64,000 nucleotides of DNA from Sapria himalayana (taxonomy: Eukaryota; Streptophyta; Magnoliopsida; Malpighiales; Rafflesiaceae), in NCBI GenBank assembly GCA_029783825.1, contig JAREIK010000722.1, forward strand, positions 62,001 through 126,000, in the 5' to 3' direction. The notes beneath the pieces were generated by a model. That model did not search any database. It was not told where the DNA came from and saw nothing but the letters and a program-made list of their open reading frames with translations. How positions within the stretch are numbered: position 1 is the first letter of the stretch; every line of letters starts with the position of its first letter. The position numbers and the translations under genes were made by a program. Positions 1 to 12,680 of this stretch are shown here, one piece after another.

Positions 1-1032
1 ATAATTAATTGTTACTAATGAGGTACATGATACAATGTCATACATTTATTATCATTTGCATTCACAAAGTTCAACTAATAATAAATTATGAAAGACAACT
101 TTACCAAATCTATTGAATATTACTATGTCACATTTGAACCTCCAATAAGTTTCGAAGGGCCTAATTATTCACTTTCTTTCTCTGATCAATAATGGTGTGA
201 TGTCATCTAGGATAAGACCTTAACTCCTAACTATTCTAGTATTCCCACCACTTCATCTAAATATTAAGGAGAACACTATTTGGTTTTGCATCCTTAGCAT
301 AATGTTTTCTCCATTTACTAAGCTTATCATTGTATCTGACACTAGCCACATGTTTTAATTATTTCTTTCACCAATACCACTAAAGCAATATTCCATATAT
401 ATTTTTTCTACAAAAAACAAATAAAACAACAATACATTGTAAGGCATTTATTTTCATAATTTTTCATATTAAACTAAAATTTAAAACTAGTAAATTAATC
501 AAAATTATACTTTAAATTTTTTTCAATAAAGTTCTTTCCTAGTTGGGGGCACTTTACTCCTCTTTATACCCCCCACCCACAACTAGTTTCTCCTTAAATA
601 TCTTATTGATTATATGAGAAGAAAAAGGAATAAATATGTAAATAAATTAACATCTTCATGCACATATACATATAAAATAAATACACGCATATTTTGGCTA
701 CTAAAATAATATTTTATTCATTTCTATTTTTTATCCAAATTGTTATAATAAAAATATTATTTTAATTTTATAATGAGAATGTTCGATAAGTAGCAATATC
801 ATAGTTTGTTATTAATTAAAATTATCATATTTTAACTTTATCATTTACTTATATTTTCATTCATAGTTGTTAATTAAATTTTTTACAAAAAATAAAATAA
901 AAAATGGTAATGCATACATGTATTAAATTTTTGAAAGCTATGTATTGATTATTATCAATAATGAGCCTAATGAAGATTTTTCATAATTTGACATGCAAAC
1001 TATGGATTATAAATATCTAACCATTATCGATA
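1..1032. other. AT-rich stretch without a recognisable gene
   Basis: No coding similarity is visible on either strand. The sequence is AT-rich with a short G/C-rich patch near 543-585. It lies downstream (in minus-strand sense) of the decayed CACTA genes at 1033-5095, so it may be the distal part of that element, but I see no clear CACTA terminus here and its left end may lie outside the window. Confidence 0.4.
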
Positions 1033-1278
1033 TTATAGTACCAACTCACTGGCCTCATAAGATAAATAGAACATAGCTAATAATACCTTTGGTACAAAAT
1101 GAGACAAAGACGGAATATTAGGGGTAGTTAATATGTGTGTCTCATGATGAGGTGATGCCAACTTACCCTCTGTACATGTAGGAGAATGCAGAGAGAAATT
1201 TGCAGTATTGTCATCACTGAATAAATGTTGAATTCTTCTTCCATGCACTATTAATTGACTTATTCTACCCCTCCCCAC
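1033..1278 (-). pseudogene. possible start of the second (TNPA-like) gene of a CACTA element
   Basis: A short minus-strand reading frame begins MGRGR and is not similar to any enzyme I recognise. It lies just downstream of the DUF4216 segment at 1557-2165. In the other CACTA copy a frame beginning MMPKGRGRGGG lies in the same place after the DUF4216 gene (41775). That shared order and the shared GRGR start are the only support for calling it the remains of the second CACTA gene, which in this superfamily encodes a DNA-binding protein for the element ends. It could equally be chance. Confidence 0.3.
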
Positions 1279-1556
1279 ATATTAAGATTCTCAACCACTT
1301 GAATGGTGACTGCTTATACCTAATTCAAGTTATATAAACATCAAAAAATATAAAGATGATAAAAACATGTGATTAAAATATTATAATAACAAAACATAAA
1401 GTAAACACACTAACATTCACAAGAACAAAAACAAAATATTTAACACATAAATTGTAATAATTACAAAATATGCAAGACAACATAACATGAAAGTCAATAA
1501 ATATCTACTCATCATTGGAATATTCTAACAAATTATCTACATGTACTAATTCATCA

Positions 1557-2165
1557 TCACCTGATTATGCAATTAATTCCTCCCATTATTTTTTCAATAT
1601 GGTCATCATCAATGTCCAAATAGTTTCTAACTTTAACAAGTAATATTTGAAACCCATCATCTACCACAGGATAAGTTAGTTGAAATTCTACATTATTCTT
1701 TTGAAATACAAGTACATGTGATGGTGTGAAAATAACATCCTTGTCAACAACTTTCATCGCTGATCTAGGTTTTGTTTTGCATATTTCCCACTAGTCACAA
1801 GGATTTCTTCTTGTGGTTGGATAAGTTGTGTAACACACTTGGTTTGCTTGCACCACAAGAATGAATGGCTTGTACTTACAATAATATTTCTTATGGTACA
1901 CATCCAAAAGGTTGTATTAATATTGAATTTTAGTACCAAAATTTGTAATAGGATCAAACTATTCACACTTAAATAGAATTATCCCTTTAATTAGTAAAGC
2001 ATGATACTTCACATGTAAAATTTTAATCAGTCGACCATAAAAATCAATATTAGGTGTAGTAGAGATAGAAACCTTGATGCATACATCATCATTCATTGTA
2101 GCTTTATTTAAACTATATTTTAAAGTATGAAATTTATATCCATTTACATAATATATATGATACAT
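1557..2165 (-). pseudogene. CACTA transposase C-terminal DUF4216 region, broken
   Basis: Three overlapping minus-strand frames read together as a DUF4216 domain, the module found C-terminal to plant En/Spm TNP2 transposases. Recognisable pieces are YGRLIKILHVKY and LFKCE (first frame), a FDPITNFGTKI-like stretch and FILVVQANQV-like stretch (second), then a C-terminal acidic tail with DIDDDHIE. The same order occurs in the plus-strand copy at 41047-41634 (YYGQLKEVIELEYP, LFKCEWFDPT, FIMVVQAPQVYY), which confirms the assignment. Stop codons and frame changes make it non-functional. It lies downstream of the TNP2 remnant at 2990-5095, the normal order. Confidence 0.75.
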
Positions 2166-2989
2166 CTGTAAGCTTCATAATGGACTTTTTACAAGATCCT
2201 TTATTTATTTTTACATATATTTGATGATGGAAATTATACCTACAAAATGAAAAAAAATAATAATACTTATATAATATTTAACATTAATTTTTAGAAGCAA
2301 GAATGATAAGTTATATACTGACAAAATATTCAAACAAAAATATGAAATCTTTGTCATGCTTTGGATCAATGGAATCATCATCAATATGTAGTTCTCTGTA
2401 TCTTAATTCCTTAGAATAAATCCTTCAAAAACAATATTGAATATATTTTGAGTGATAAAAAAGGTAAATTACATACCATGACAAAGAAATTACAATCTAA
2501 ATTGATTATAAATATTACTCAATATAAAGTATAATTTCCTTGCAGTTTAACAAGATATATGTGTGTGCAGGATGATACTCATCGTTATCCAAAAAATATT
2601 TTGATTTGCCTCTATTATACTATTGACCTACATGGATGAAAATGGAATGGATATATTCTTCTGATCCATCCTTCATACCATAAACATTATTTGGTGATAT
2701 TTTGTTATGTGAATTATACAATTATGACCAAAAGTAGTGCACACAAAATGCCAAAACTTCTTCAACCAAGTAGGCATTACATATAGATCCTTCAACTTTG
2801 GCTTTATTTTGAACATTGTTTTAAATTTTCTAAGGTGTCTGAAAAATATCTTAATTAGAAAAAAAAATTATTCATCAGATACATTTAAATTTTAGATTAA
2901 CAAATAAAAATTATATAACCACTCAAATGGATACATAAGGCAAGTAGACTAGAATATGTTTCATGGAGTCAATGAAGCTAGGAGGAAAA
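2166..2989 (-). other. degenerate stretch between the TNP2 and DUF4216 parts of the CACTA element
   Basis: About 0.8 kb of AT-rich sequence with no clear frame. By position it corresponds to the introns and the linker that separate the DUF4218 and DUF4216 exons in the plus-strand copy (40160-41046). I see no separate gene in it. Confidence 0.45.
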
Positions 2990-5095
2990 ATATGCTCAAG
3001 TTGATATATAATTATGGGTATGTCATTTTGTAATTACTTCATTTCTTCCTTTGTTATGACATTACAAGTGAGATACATAAAAAATGTCTATTTCAATCAA
3101 TGCTTCTCAAATATTTTCTGGAAGTAATTCAAGGAATGCTATGAGTATTAGCCTTCTTATGAATACATGACAGTCATAAATTTTCATCACATCTAATTTA
3201 TGATTCTTCATATTAACACATCTTCCCATGTTAGATGCATATCTATCATGGAACCTGAGCTTTATCATCCATTTGCACAAAACTTCATTTGCATCCTTGC
3301 CAAAACTATAATAATCCTTAGAAAATTTATTCATCGATGTATCCCTATGTAACTCTAGATGTGAACATAACTCTTTCAAATCCTTTCTTGATTTGGCATT
3401 ATTTTTTTTTCTTCCACATTCATGATAGTATTAAAATTATTAACAAAAAGGTTCTTCTCAATGTGCATCACATATAAGTTGTATCTAATTAGGTTAGTTT
3501 TCTAATAAAAAGGAATCCTAAAGTATACTTTGTTTCTTCCAACCACAGTGACAATTCTTTGAAATATGTGTATTATTACAATTTGTATCAATATCTATAA
3601 TATTTTTGAATGCATATTTTTCAATTACATCTAATATTTTGGCACATGACCTCAAAGGTAGTGCACCTTTTACAACTATATGCCTTTTCCTAAATACATC
3701 AATATTCATCCGAAATAGATGTTCCATATATAAGAACTTATGGTGATTGTCAAACCAAGAAGTCTTTCCTCCATTGCACAAAGAAAATACAATTAATTCC
3801 TCCATGCAATAAGAAAAAATTAATTTTCTTACAATACATCATCTTGACAATATTGAATATACAAGAAAATCACTTATAGTCCACATAAGTGTTGTTCGCA
3901 TTTAAAAGTTCTACTTTCTAGATATATCATATATTTCCACATCATGCTCCCACAAATTTTTAGCTCGGCAATTAGGGGCTACAAAAAAGCTTCCAACTTT
4001 TTTTAGGTTTCTAAGACTGGGAATGATAACACACAAAAATATGTACCCATCTTTCATACATATGCATGGCTATAAATTATAAGGTATAATATCAACTTGC
4101 CATGAAGAGTATTATTTCAATATTTATCCAAATGGATGAAATCCATTTTTGCATTACCCTAATATAACATTACAAATTTCATCTACAAAAGATAGTCGAC
4201 AATCATCAAAATATTTCCAAGATTAAAAATCATAGCAGTGTATCAACATGAATTCTTCAATAATATACTCTTTGTGCCAACTCATGTCATTTAAAGTGGC
4301 TTTAGATGCAAATAATCTTTGCAAATAAGGAGTTAAATAGAAATATTACATCTTCTTTGTGAAATATTCATTTTCTACTTTTTACATGCAGTATTTCTTT
4401 TGTATCGAGGATAGTTATAAAATTATAAGCAATTGTTTCACTATATATGCCCCAATATATCATACAATCGTTATATGGGGCAATGTATTTTTTTCAACAG
4501 GCAAACACAACCCTCTCATTAATTTTTGTGTCCTGTAAAAACTAGCTATCATAATGTTATTCTTTGGTAATAATCCATATAACAATTAATATTTTTTATT
4601 AAAACACATTTCAAAAAAATAATGTTTTGCCTTTAAATTCAAAAGTCTGACCACATTACACAACTTTGAGTGGTCATACAGATTACCTGGCCAAACATTT
4701 TCTTCTGATACTTTAACATTTCATAAAATTATTTTGCTATTAATTTTGGGATATCATTGGTAACATCTGGATTGAATGAATGACTAATAATATTCTTCAA
4801 CATTACTTCACATTCATCATTAGGATTTATATATGGCATAACTATTTCTCCATGTTTATACCAAACATAATAATCTCTAACAAATTCTTTTTTTGCAAGA
4901 TGAAATCATATTATATCCACATCTTGGAAACTTCAATTTTAATATTTACAATCATTACATTTGCATCTTATTTTTATTTCATCTATAAATCTAGGTTATT
5001 TTTTAGTAAAGCCAATAAACTCCTCAATCCCCTCTACAACTCATTAGTCAAAAACTTATCTTTCAGTCTTATATTCATCCATTGATGATCATGTC
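2990..5095 (-). pseudogene. CACTA (En/Spm) TNP2 transposase, decayed
   Basis: Minus-strand fragments follow the order of a plant TNP2 transposase. First comes a transposase-associated domain (about 5090-4830, with FIDEIKIRCKCNDCK- and FQDVD-like pieces). Next is the linker FYEMLKVSEENVWPG...SKL..VVRLLNLK (about 4780-4640), then LQRLFASKATLNDMSWH (about 4330-4270). TNP2 proper includes PLIAELK (about 3980-3950) and SWFDNHHKF...HLFR (3805-3690), followed by GWKKQSI (about 3530). Last is a DUF4218 part with LCKWMIKLRFHDRYASNMGRC and a HVFIRRLILIAFLELLP stretch (3379-3107). Every segment needs frame shifts or crosses stops. The protein would have bound and cut the element ends. The plus-strand copy at 33713-40810 has the same domain order. 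Confidence 0.8.
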
Positions 5096-6759
5096 GTATA
5101 ATATTTTTCATTTATGTAACACAACACAAATATATTTTTAATTATAATAATGTAGATAGTGACTTATTTGTAGTTGTAAAAAGATATTTAGGACATAGAT
5201 AAATCTCATAAAAATATTGTAGTCACATCATCATTAGGTAAGTTTACATTAAAATAAGATAAAAGGGTTGCTTTACTCTCTTAGTTTTAGATATTTATCA
5301 AAAGCCTTCACTTATATTTTTTCTCATATACATAAAACTAAATAATTGATATTTATCTATATACGATGAAATTGCATAAATTAAGCAAAAATGAAAGTTG
5401 TATATTTGCTAGAAACATTTTTTTCATTTTATTTACATATGAAAGACCATAATATGAAAATATTTTTAGGGTTAGAGATTCACTCTTCAGATGAGTGAAA
5501 ATAGTAATCTTTTATGAAATTAATTATTATTTTTTCATGTGTGGTGAATAAAATGAATATTCTGAGATTCAATTAAATTTGGGGTTAAATTAACAATTAA
5601 AAACAATGATAACACAAAATTTGGGTTAAGTGATCTTGTGTTTCTTTGATCTTAGAAAATTAAGGTTATATAATAATTAATACCTTTAAAATTAATAATA
5701 TGTACTAACTATTTTGACAAAAGTATTTTACATAAGAGAAAATTAATGCATATCAATATATCAATGAAAATTTGACAACAAATGTCAACTAGAGAAAGAG
5801 AACATGAATAAATTAATAAGAAAATTAACTAATCTATGTGGAGCATATAGTATACATAGTCATCTACCAACTAAGAGTTGTAATATGCATTTTTTTAATA
5901 TCAAATAAAATGAGCTGTTATTTACTAGATTCCACTTTTAGTGAAGTACAGATAAAGAAACTCTATAAATTTTGAAATGAGGTACTTATTTTTTTAAGTT
6001 TTTCATTTGTTATTAAGTTTCAACCTTCAAATTGCATGCCTTCAAAATTTTTAAAGTTGTTCATTGTTAATATGTTTCAACCTTCAAAATTGTTAAAATA
6101 TATATAAATTATTCATTATTAAATTTGCATACCTTCAAATTTTTTGATATATATATATATATATATTCATTGTTTAAGGTGCATACCTTCAATTTTAACA
6201 TACAAAATGCATACCTTCAAACTTTTTAAATCAAATATCTCAATTTTTAAAGTTGTTTATTGTGATTATGTTTCAACCTAGTACGTTGTAGGCATGATAA
6301 AAATTTTAATAATAAATCCTAGCAGGCATACTAAGTCCACATTAATTAGCATTATAAAAACTATAGGTAATAACAAAATACACAAAAAGTTCATGCCTCG
6401 ATTAGGCAGCCTAAAAAGTGAACAAATCCTAGTATATGAAAAAAATGAGAAATGTAAATTTTATTAATTAGCTTGATAAAATTCATGAAAATAAGAAGAG
6501 AGAACCCATAAGGATGTTAAACATGAAAAAAAAACTATATGTAAAAACAAAATGTACAAAAATTATAATTCTCAATTATAGTATATACGAGAAAAATGAA
6601 AATACTAAATTGCATACATCAATGATAGATGAGTAGAGGAACAAACACTAAATGGAGGAAAGCAACGTCGAACACAAATTGGATGAACTCAGAACCAAAA
6701 TAAATAAGACAAAACCCTAACTTTTTTCAAAGGGATGAAGTGTTTTTTTAAAAAAATTA
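5096..6759. other. AT-rich noncoding interior of the CACTA element
   Basis: No gene is visible. The stretch lies between the start of the minus-strand TNP2 remnant and the repeat-rich right end at 6760-7164. Between about 6000 and 6260 the phrase TGCATACCTTCAAA and related phrases with TTCAACCTTCAAA recur several times at short spacing, a small degenerate tandem repeat. Confidence 0.45.
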
Positions 6760-7164
6760 ATTAACATAATTTAGCGAGGGAATGAGTATCCATTTCTAAA
6801 TCAGTGATAAAAATATATTTCGTCGCCAAAATTTGTAAAGTCTAAAAGTGATAGAGTGAAGATGTTTCACATTTAGTGATAGTATTCATTTTTGTCACCA
6901 AATTTAAAAATAAAGAAGGATTCCAATCCTAAATGAATTTATACAGAATTAATTTCTATCACACTATTCATATAACTTATAATTTTCAATACCTAAAAAA
7001 TCTAGAAATAGAATTTTTCATCACTAAATATCACACAAACTAATCTGCCCACGACCACACGTCATATTAGTGATGGAAGGAAAAACTATTTCAATTTTCA
7101 TCTCTATTTCTATTTCTAATTCCATTTCCATATTTTTTCAATTAATCCACATATTTTTATAGTG
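6760..7164 (-). repeat. right subterminal region and probable degenerate end of the first CACTA element
   Basis: Short motifs of the type TTAGCGAGGG, TTTCGTCGCCAAA, TTTTTGTCACCAAAT, TTTTCATCACTAAAT and TAGTGATGGA recur. They are degenerate versions of the TTTAGCGACGGA repeats that follow the clear CACTA terminus at 20643. Repeated subterminal motifs of this kind are the binding sites for CACTA transposition proteins. The outermost TATTTTTATAGTG ending at 7164 reads CACTATAAAAATA on the other strand, a worn version of CACTACAAGAAA. The exact end is uncertain. Confidence 0.5.
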
Positions 7165-7258
7165 ATGGATTTTTTTTCGTTTCTAATTTTTTCAAAAAAC
7201 TTATATTTCTATTTTTAATCTATTTCAATTTCATTCCTAATTTTAGATACATATAAAC

Positions 7259-7320
7259 ATACACATAGGCACACACACACACATACATACATATATATAT
7301 ATATATAATGTGTGTGTGTC
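7259..7320. repeat. compound microsatellite (CA, CATA, TA, TG)
   Basis: Runs of CA, then CATA, then TA, then TG follow one another, so part of the tract can pair with itself (CA against TG). No gene overlaps it. Confidence 0.85.
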
Positions 7321-7329
7321 TATTTTGAG

Positions 7330-10300
7330 AAATTCACAAAGAGAGAAATAATGGAATAATATTTTGAGCCAAGCATTCAAAATCCTAGGCACACAACTTC
7401 CAACTCCCCAATTATGAGAAAATCCAAGGCAAGCATGGACAATATTTGATTGAGTTTAGGTTTTAAAACTTAGATCCTCACTTGATGTTTCATTGTGAAC
7501 CCTCTTCCATGAGATATCTCTCATAATATCTCATACAAATTCTTCTTCAAAATAAAGCTAAAATGAGATCTAAAGTTAGTGTAGTATACTTGTTTGTAAT
7601 GAATTGTGATAAAGATATGGTGACAACTCTATTAGTTTTGATGAATGAGATAAACTTATGTGTGAAGAAAAAGATAGAGGTATATTTAATTATTGTGAGT
7701 ATGGTGCATATGAAGCTAAAAGCATGAATATATATACTTATGACCAATTTATCATGCATATTCTAGAAGAACTAACATTGAGGAATGTTGGAGTTAAGTA
7801 GAATATCTAATATAATAGTTAAATAAAGTTTGTTTATTAATTCCTCTTGAATGAGAGTAGCATTTCAACCATGATAGATGATAATAGATAAGTCACTTGG
7901 ACAAACAAAGGTGATGCTTTGTATGGTGGTGATAACTTTTTGAGTTAACTCCTATTGTATATAGGTGTCAAGTGGGCTAGGCAGCCCAGACGCAACATAA
8001 GGCATGGCTCAACTGAGTCATGCTGGGTCCAACATGACATGATCTAGTACCATGCCAGGACTTAGGTCATGCTAGCGTGAGACACAGCTCATGCAATACT
8101 GGGCTAGATGCTACCATACCTCATGTTGAGTTAGGCATGAACCATGTGTCTGCCCCATTAGCATGGTGACCATGACTCGGGGCTAGGAATGGATCACGAA
8201 TCATAAAATACTAGGTAACTATTTTTCTATGGTGGTGTTATGGTGGCAATGTGATGGCAGTGGTGGCCGTAGCACCTAGTGGATGTTACATGTGGTGGTG
8301 CTACCGCCAAAATAGATATGTCAAACATACCCGGTAGCTAGGGTACAACCCACAAATAACCTAGTTTAGTAGTGCCTAGCCCAGCATGGCACGATCCAGA
8401 ATCATCTCTCAGGCCAGGCTAGGCTAGGCTACCCCATAGCATGGTTCGTGTTGTGCTAGGCAAGCATGAACCATGTGCTGGCCCAAAGGCATGGTAAACT
8501 GGCCCGAGTGACCATCCATGGAGACCCCATCAAAAAATAAAATTTAATGACTCCATCATGGCATAGCCCAATTTATTTTAAACAATCAGTCACATGACCG
8601 ATTGTAATTGGCCAACCTATAAGCCAGCCACCCTTCGGCCTTCATGTAATGGGTAACAACAAAGATGCATGGTCCATGCATCTTTTCCATTCGGCATGGT
8701 CGAGCATGGCTGTGCATTCAGCCTTGCCCATCATGTTGTGTTGGGTTGATGGAGCATGCCACCATGTCTTGCCTAGTATGACATGAGAATTTAACCATTT
8801 CATGCATGACACAACATGGTGGCATGGCCATGCCTTGAAAAAATGGGCCATGCCGATATGACATGGCTCATTTGACACCTTTACAACAAAACCATCATGA
8901 TCCAACATGCTAGACACGTGTCTGCCTGGAATCATGCTGGTCGTACCATGCTAGGCTGGGTAGAGTATCAGTCATGCTATGCTAGACATGACAAGACTTC
9001 CAAGTTGGGTTGTGCTTAGCATGGAATGATGGCCTGACTAAGCCTCCAAAAATGGATGGAGCTGACATGACACAACATGTTTGACACCTCTACTCTTGTA
9101 TGATTTTCATATATATAATTCATGAGAAAACATATATTAATTATCATGAGTATATTGCTAACAAAGTTGAAAGTATAAATACATTAGTACTATATTATCT
9201 CATACCTTTAAGATATTATTAGGTTGGAGAATATAAGTATATATTCAATGTAATCATCAAGAGTAGTTGAGACATTATCTAAAAGGAATAAATGTAAAAA
9301 TGACTCATGAATAAAATAATATGTGATTTTGATAGTGAAATACTGACAATATGACTATGATGAGACCATTCTTGATAGTGATAGTCAAAGGATAACTATT
9401 GTAACTATATTATGTCACCTAATTTTATTAGTTAGGAATTGTACTAAAGCTTGTTAATAAGAATATCTCATCAATAGAGATCTATAAGTACATGAGTCAT
9501 ACAAATAGTATAGTAAAATTTTGTCTAAAACTTTGATCTCATAAGGATTGTATTAGTACTTCAGTTATTCAATGGTAAGATTGCTTATTATTAATAAAAT
9601 GGAAATTTAGATTGTTAGATAATCTTATAAACATAGATTTATTCATATAATATATGTGATAATAATTAAGTTGCTAGACTTATGTTATATTGGATGAAAA
9701 ATGAAGATTGGGGGGTTGTATATTGACTCTTTTTCTTAATTGCATACAAGGTAATTTCTACTATTTAGCCCATCTAAATAATAGTACTTTCGTAGTTGTT
9801 CCTAGGTATGTCACTAATGAAACAATAATTTATCTCTACTCGAGTGTAATTCACAATCATATACCATTTAGAAAACTTCATCAACTTTCTTGATGGTTGC
9901 TTCATATGTATACTTGTATTCTCCAATCTCTTGTATCATAAAGATTAAAGATTGATATAGTTTATTAGCATTTGCACTTTTGATATTATAATCATCATAC
10001 TCACATAATTAATATATATATTTATCAAATTTCACTAGTGGGAATCATCTAACTAAAGATAACTCATAATAAATGTCACCACCTTATGAGTAACCATATA
10101 CTCACATATATCCTGAGGATTTCTTATCACCATCCTCCTTAGTGACAATGTGACTCTTACATTAAAGGTGAATCCCATATGAGAATGTTCTATAAAATTT
10201 CTATCATATTTAATAACTAATTTTTTAAGACATGTATAATGGATTTTCATGTAAAAGTATTAATACTTTTGGATTCTTAAGCACCATATGTGTGTTTATT

Positions 10301-10560
10301 AACATATCCAAATTTTGGAATTCAATATTTAAGTTTATCTTGAGCATTACAATCAGAAGGCCTATCACTTCCTTCTTATCATGTGTGAGTGAGCCATGTG
10401 GTTTATATATCATAATCCATCACAACAATCTCACACAAATCTACTAATAGTTAAAACCTGAATTGACATTCAATTTAATTAGTATTTATCAATATCCATA
10501 ATATAAAATAAATCAAACATATTTATTCATAAATAAATACAAATATCACATCACATATGT
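7330..10560. repeat. X repeat of an Athila/Tat-like family, two arms in opposite orientation
   Basis: Excluding the hAT insertion at 7960-9092, this sequence matches other parts of the window. About 7595-7850 and 9100-9400 resemble 45250-45830 in the same orientation. About 9420-10030 resembles the reverse complement of 45550-46250, including the phrase around AATATCTCATCAATAGAGAT. About 10290-10560 resembles 50040-50290 directly. The two arms are therefore inverted relative to each other, with a junction near 9400. Since X lies directly next to the R repeat, X plus R probably make up the long LTR of the retroelement whose pol lies at 17741-20642. Short reading frames here are chance. Confidence 0.6.
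7952..9100. mobile_element. non-autonomous hAT element (7960-9092), old CpG-depleted copy
   Basis: The element runs from TATAGGTGTCAAG at 7960 to TTTGACACCTCTA at 9092 (1133 bp), giving inverted termini of the TAGAGGTGTCAA type. It is flanked by 8-bp direct repeats CTATTGTA (7952-7959) and CTCTTGTA (9093-9100), one base different; 8-bp duplications are the hallmark of hAT insertion. The interior is full of CATGCC, GGCATGG and GGGCTAGGC phrases, which match the CGTGCC, GGCACGG and GGGCCGGGC phrases of the three GC-rich hAT copies after CpG to TpG/CpA change. It contains no transposase; the minus-strand frame at 8642-8935 is composition-driven. It sits inside the X repeat. Confidence 0.85.
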
Positions 10561-10565
10561 TAATA

Positions 10566-11216
10566 TTACACAAACCCTAGACTAGTGATATTTTGGTAAA
10601 ATATTTTTTTATATGCCTTAGAGATGGGAGGTTTGAAAGTCATGCCCCAACTATAGGGATTGCATTAATTCTTTCACCCCTTAATTTTTTTTAAACTCAT
10701 ATGGAGAGTAAAAATTACCTCTAGTGTTTGATAGCAGTCATGGTTTGGTTTGTTGCATGGAGGGAAAGGATGATGAATATGAGAGTTGCTCTAAATTTCT
10801 TTATCTTCTAATTTTATATACAAGTGATTCTATATTACTCAAAGTAGAAAGTCATGACTTTCAGAAGAAAGTCACAACTTTGACATTCATCTCTTAAGCT
10901 TGAGGTAGCGACTCTAAAAAGTAAAAATGACTCTAGACTATATTATAATTTTTCTATAACACAAAGTTAAGACACTAGCAAAGACTAATTTAGACATAAT
11001 ATCTCTATAACATGAAGTTGCAACATTTTGAAGTGGTTATGGCTTCATATGTTTGTCTTCTTGTATTTAATAAAGGGCTGAAGTGCTGGGAAATGGGTGT
11101 GGTGTGGCGAAGAGCTTCTCATATCAATATAGCCATAGAACTATATGATAAAGATGTGACATCGACATTGGTCCTTCTTGATTATTATATAGTCATAGTG
11201 CAATGATATAATTATA
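10566..11216. repeat. R repeat, first part (left of the chromovirus insertion)
   Basis: This part matches the reverse complement of about 44450-45030 and the direct sequence around 42050-42400. A good anchor is the phrase GGTCCTTCTTGATTATTATA near 11170, whose complement occurs at 44555-44576. Sentences such as AAAGTCATGACTTTC recur. The repeat is interrupted at about 11217 by a chromovirus and resumes after about 15824, which is how the two halves line up with the uninterrupted copies. Confidence 0.65.
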
Positions 11217-11677
11217 TGTCACACCAACACTTATGGAGGACCCCTCTCTCCATCAAATGGAGAAAAAAATGGCCTATGGGATTTCTATAGATAGGTGGGA
11301 AGTTTCTAGAAACATGGAGACACCTCCTTTTCAAAGCAAAGTGTGGAAGGTTCTAGAGGATAAAAATATCTATAACCTTCCAAGATTCTATAGTATTTTA
11401 AAGTGTCTAGAACCTTCCAAGGTTCTAGAAATTTTTATTGATATGTATAAAATATGAGGTGACCTCATTTAAAATCCACCAAGTTGTAAACTTCTATTTT
11501 GAATACTAAGTTTTTTTTTCTTTCTAGTATTCTTTTGGGTTTTCCTTGCTCCTAAATTATTGGTAGATGTTGAGTATCACTTGAAAGATAAGTAAGAGAC
11601 TGACTTAACAATATCTAAGGGGTGAGTTGCCTAAATGTTGCATGAAAGCATAGCAGAAAGGCTAAGTCCATGATAGT
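11217..11677 (+). repeat. 5' LTR of the Galadriel-like chromovirus
   Basis: About 11470-11670 (ACCAAGTTGTAAACTTCTAT through AAGGCTAAGTCCATGA) matches 15630-15820 in the same order, so both are LTR sequence. The upstream portion, including several TTCTAGAA and GGTTCTAGA phrases (11300-11430), has no counterpart at the 3' end. The right limit is set by the primer-binding site at 11678. Confidence 0.65.
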
Positions 11678-11690
11678 TGGTATCATAGTG
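11678..11690 (+). other. primer-binding site, initiator-Met tRNA type
   Basis: TGGTATCATAGTG follows the LTR. It differs little from TGGTATCAGAGC, the complement of the 3' end of plant initiator methionine tRNA that primes reverse transcription in most plant gypsy elements. Confidence 0.7.
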
Positions 11691-11794
11691 AGATTACTAG
11701 TATGGAGTAACTCAAAAGAAATAATGTAAGCTTTCATGTGGAGAAAGTCTTCGATGAAGTTTGAGGAAGAAACCTTGACCCTCTTACCAAGGAT

Positions 11795-12680
11795 ATGGAA
11801 AAGATAGACAAACCACATGATCCTCTGACAAGCTTGGATGATCAGGTGAATAGGTTAGAAATTGTCATGGTATTCATCAAAGAGGGAATCAATATCATGG
11901 AGCAAAGTATTGAGAAAGCCATGGAAGATCTCAAAGTACAGATCCAAGACCTTCAAGAAGGAATGCAAAGCTCAATAATCCTGATAGTGTCATATGAGGA
12001 GTTCATGAAAGTCCTAGACATGATAACTAACTTGGAGTCAAGGGTAGAAGTCTTGACTAAGCATGAATATGAGCTAAGACAAGATGTGATAATTTATAAG
12101 ACTGCATTGTTTGCTCGGTTGATGGCCACAGGCCACCTATGAGGTACTGAGGGTGCTAGTGCCAAAGTCTCACACCTTTAGGGGGCAATGTGATGCCAAG
12201 GAATTAGATAATTACTTATAACACATGAAAAGGTAGTTTGAGGTATTTGCACTAATTGATGAGGCAACAAAGATATGCACCACCATCCTTTATCTCACCA
12301 ATGATACAATACTATGATAGCATAAAAGATTTATGAAAATTGAAAGGGAGACATGTACAAAAAAATACTTGGTCTAACTTTGAGAAAGAGATCAAAAAAT
12401 AATTCTAACCAAAAGATATGACATTTATGGTACATACAAAATGAAAAGACTCAAACACACGGGATCAATTCATGACTATGTCAAGGAGTTCTCTTCCCTA
12501 ATGTTTGAGTCTCCTTATATGAGGGAGGAGGAACTACTCTTCAATTTAATGGACAAGTTGTAGGATTGGGATGGGCAATAGTTAAAAAGATGTGTCCAAG
12601 AGACCAAGACTTAGCCACAACCATTATAGTAGCAGGGTCACTCATGGATTTTTAAGAGGGGTACTCATCTCAAGCCAAGC
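11795..12680 (+). pseudogene. gag remnant of the Galadriel-like chromovirus
   Basis: The first 115 codons (11795-12142) are open and start MEKIDKPHDPLTSLDDQVNRL. They are rich in E, K, L and I with heptad-like spacing, so probably a coiled coil, as in the N-terminal part of gypsy Gag. After the stop, the frame continues in pieces with capsid-like phrases (for example a DCQEL-type patch before AYHMKRQFE-like sequence near 12200, and SIHDYVKEFSSLMF-like sequence near 12470). No zinc knuckle with a full CCHC pattern is visible near 12780-12850. Gag forms the particle shell; this copy is broken. Confidence 0.6.

Noticed and set aside
8642..8935. 97-codon minus-strand frame rich in His, Met and Trp
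   Set aside because: Lies within the non-autonomous hAT element, follows the CATGCC/GGCATGG repeats and resembles no known protein.
10225..10447. Overlapping plus and minus small frames at 10053-10447
   Set aside because: They lie in the X repeat, oppose each other and do not match any protein; the other X copies do not keep them open.
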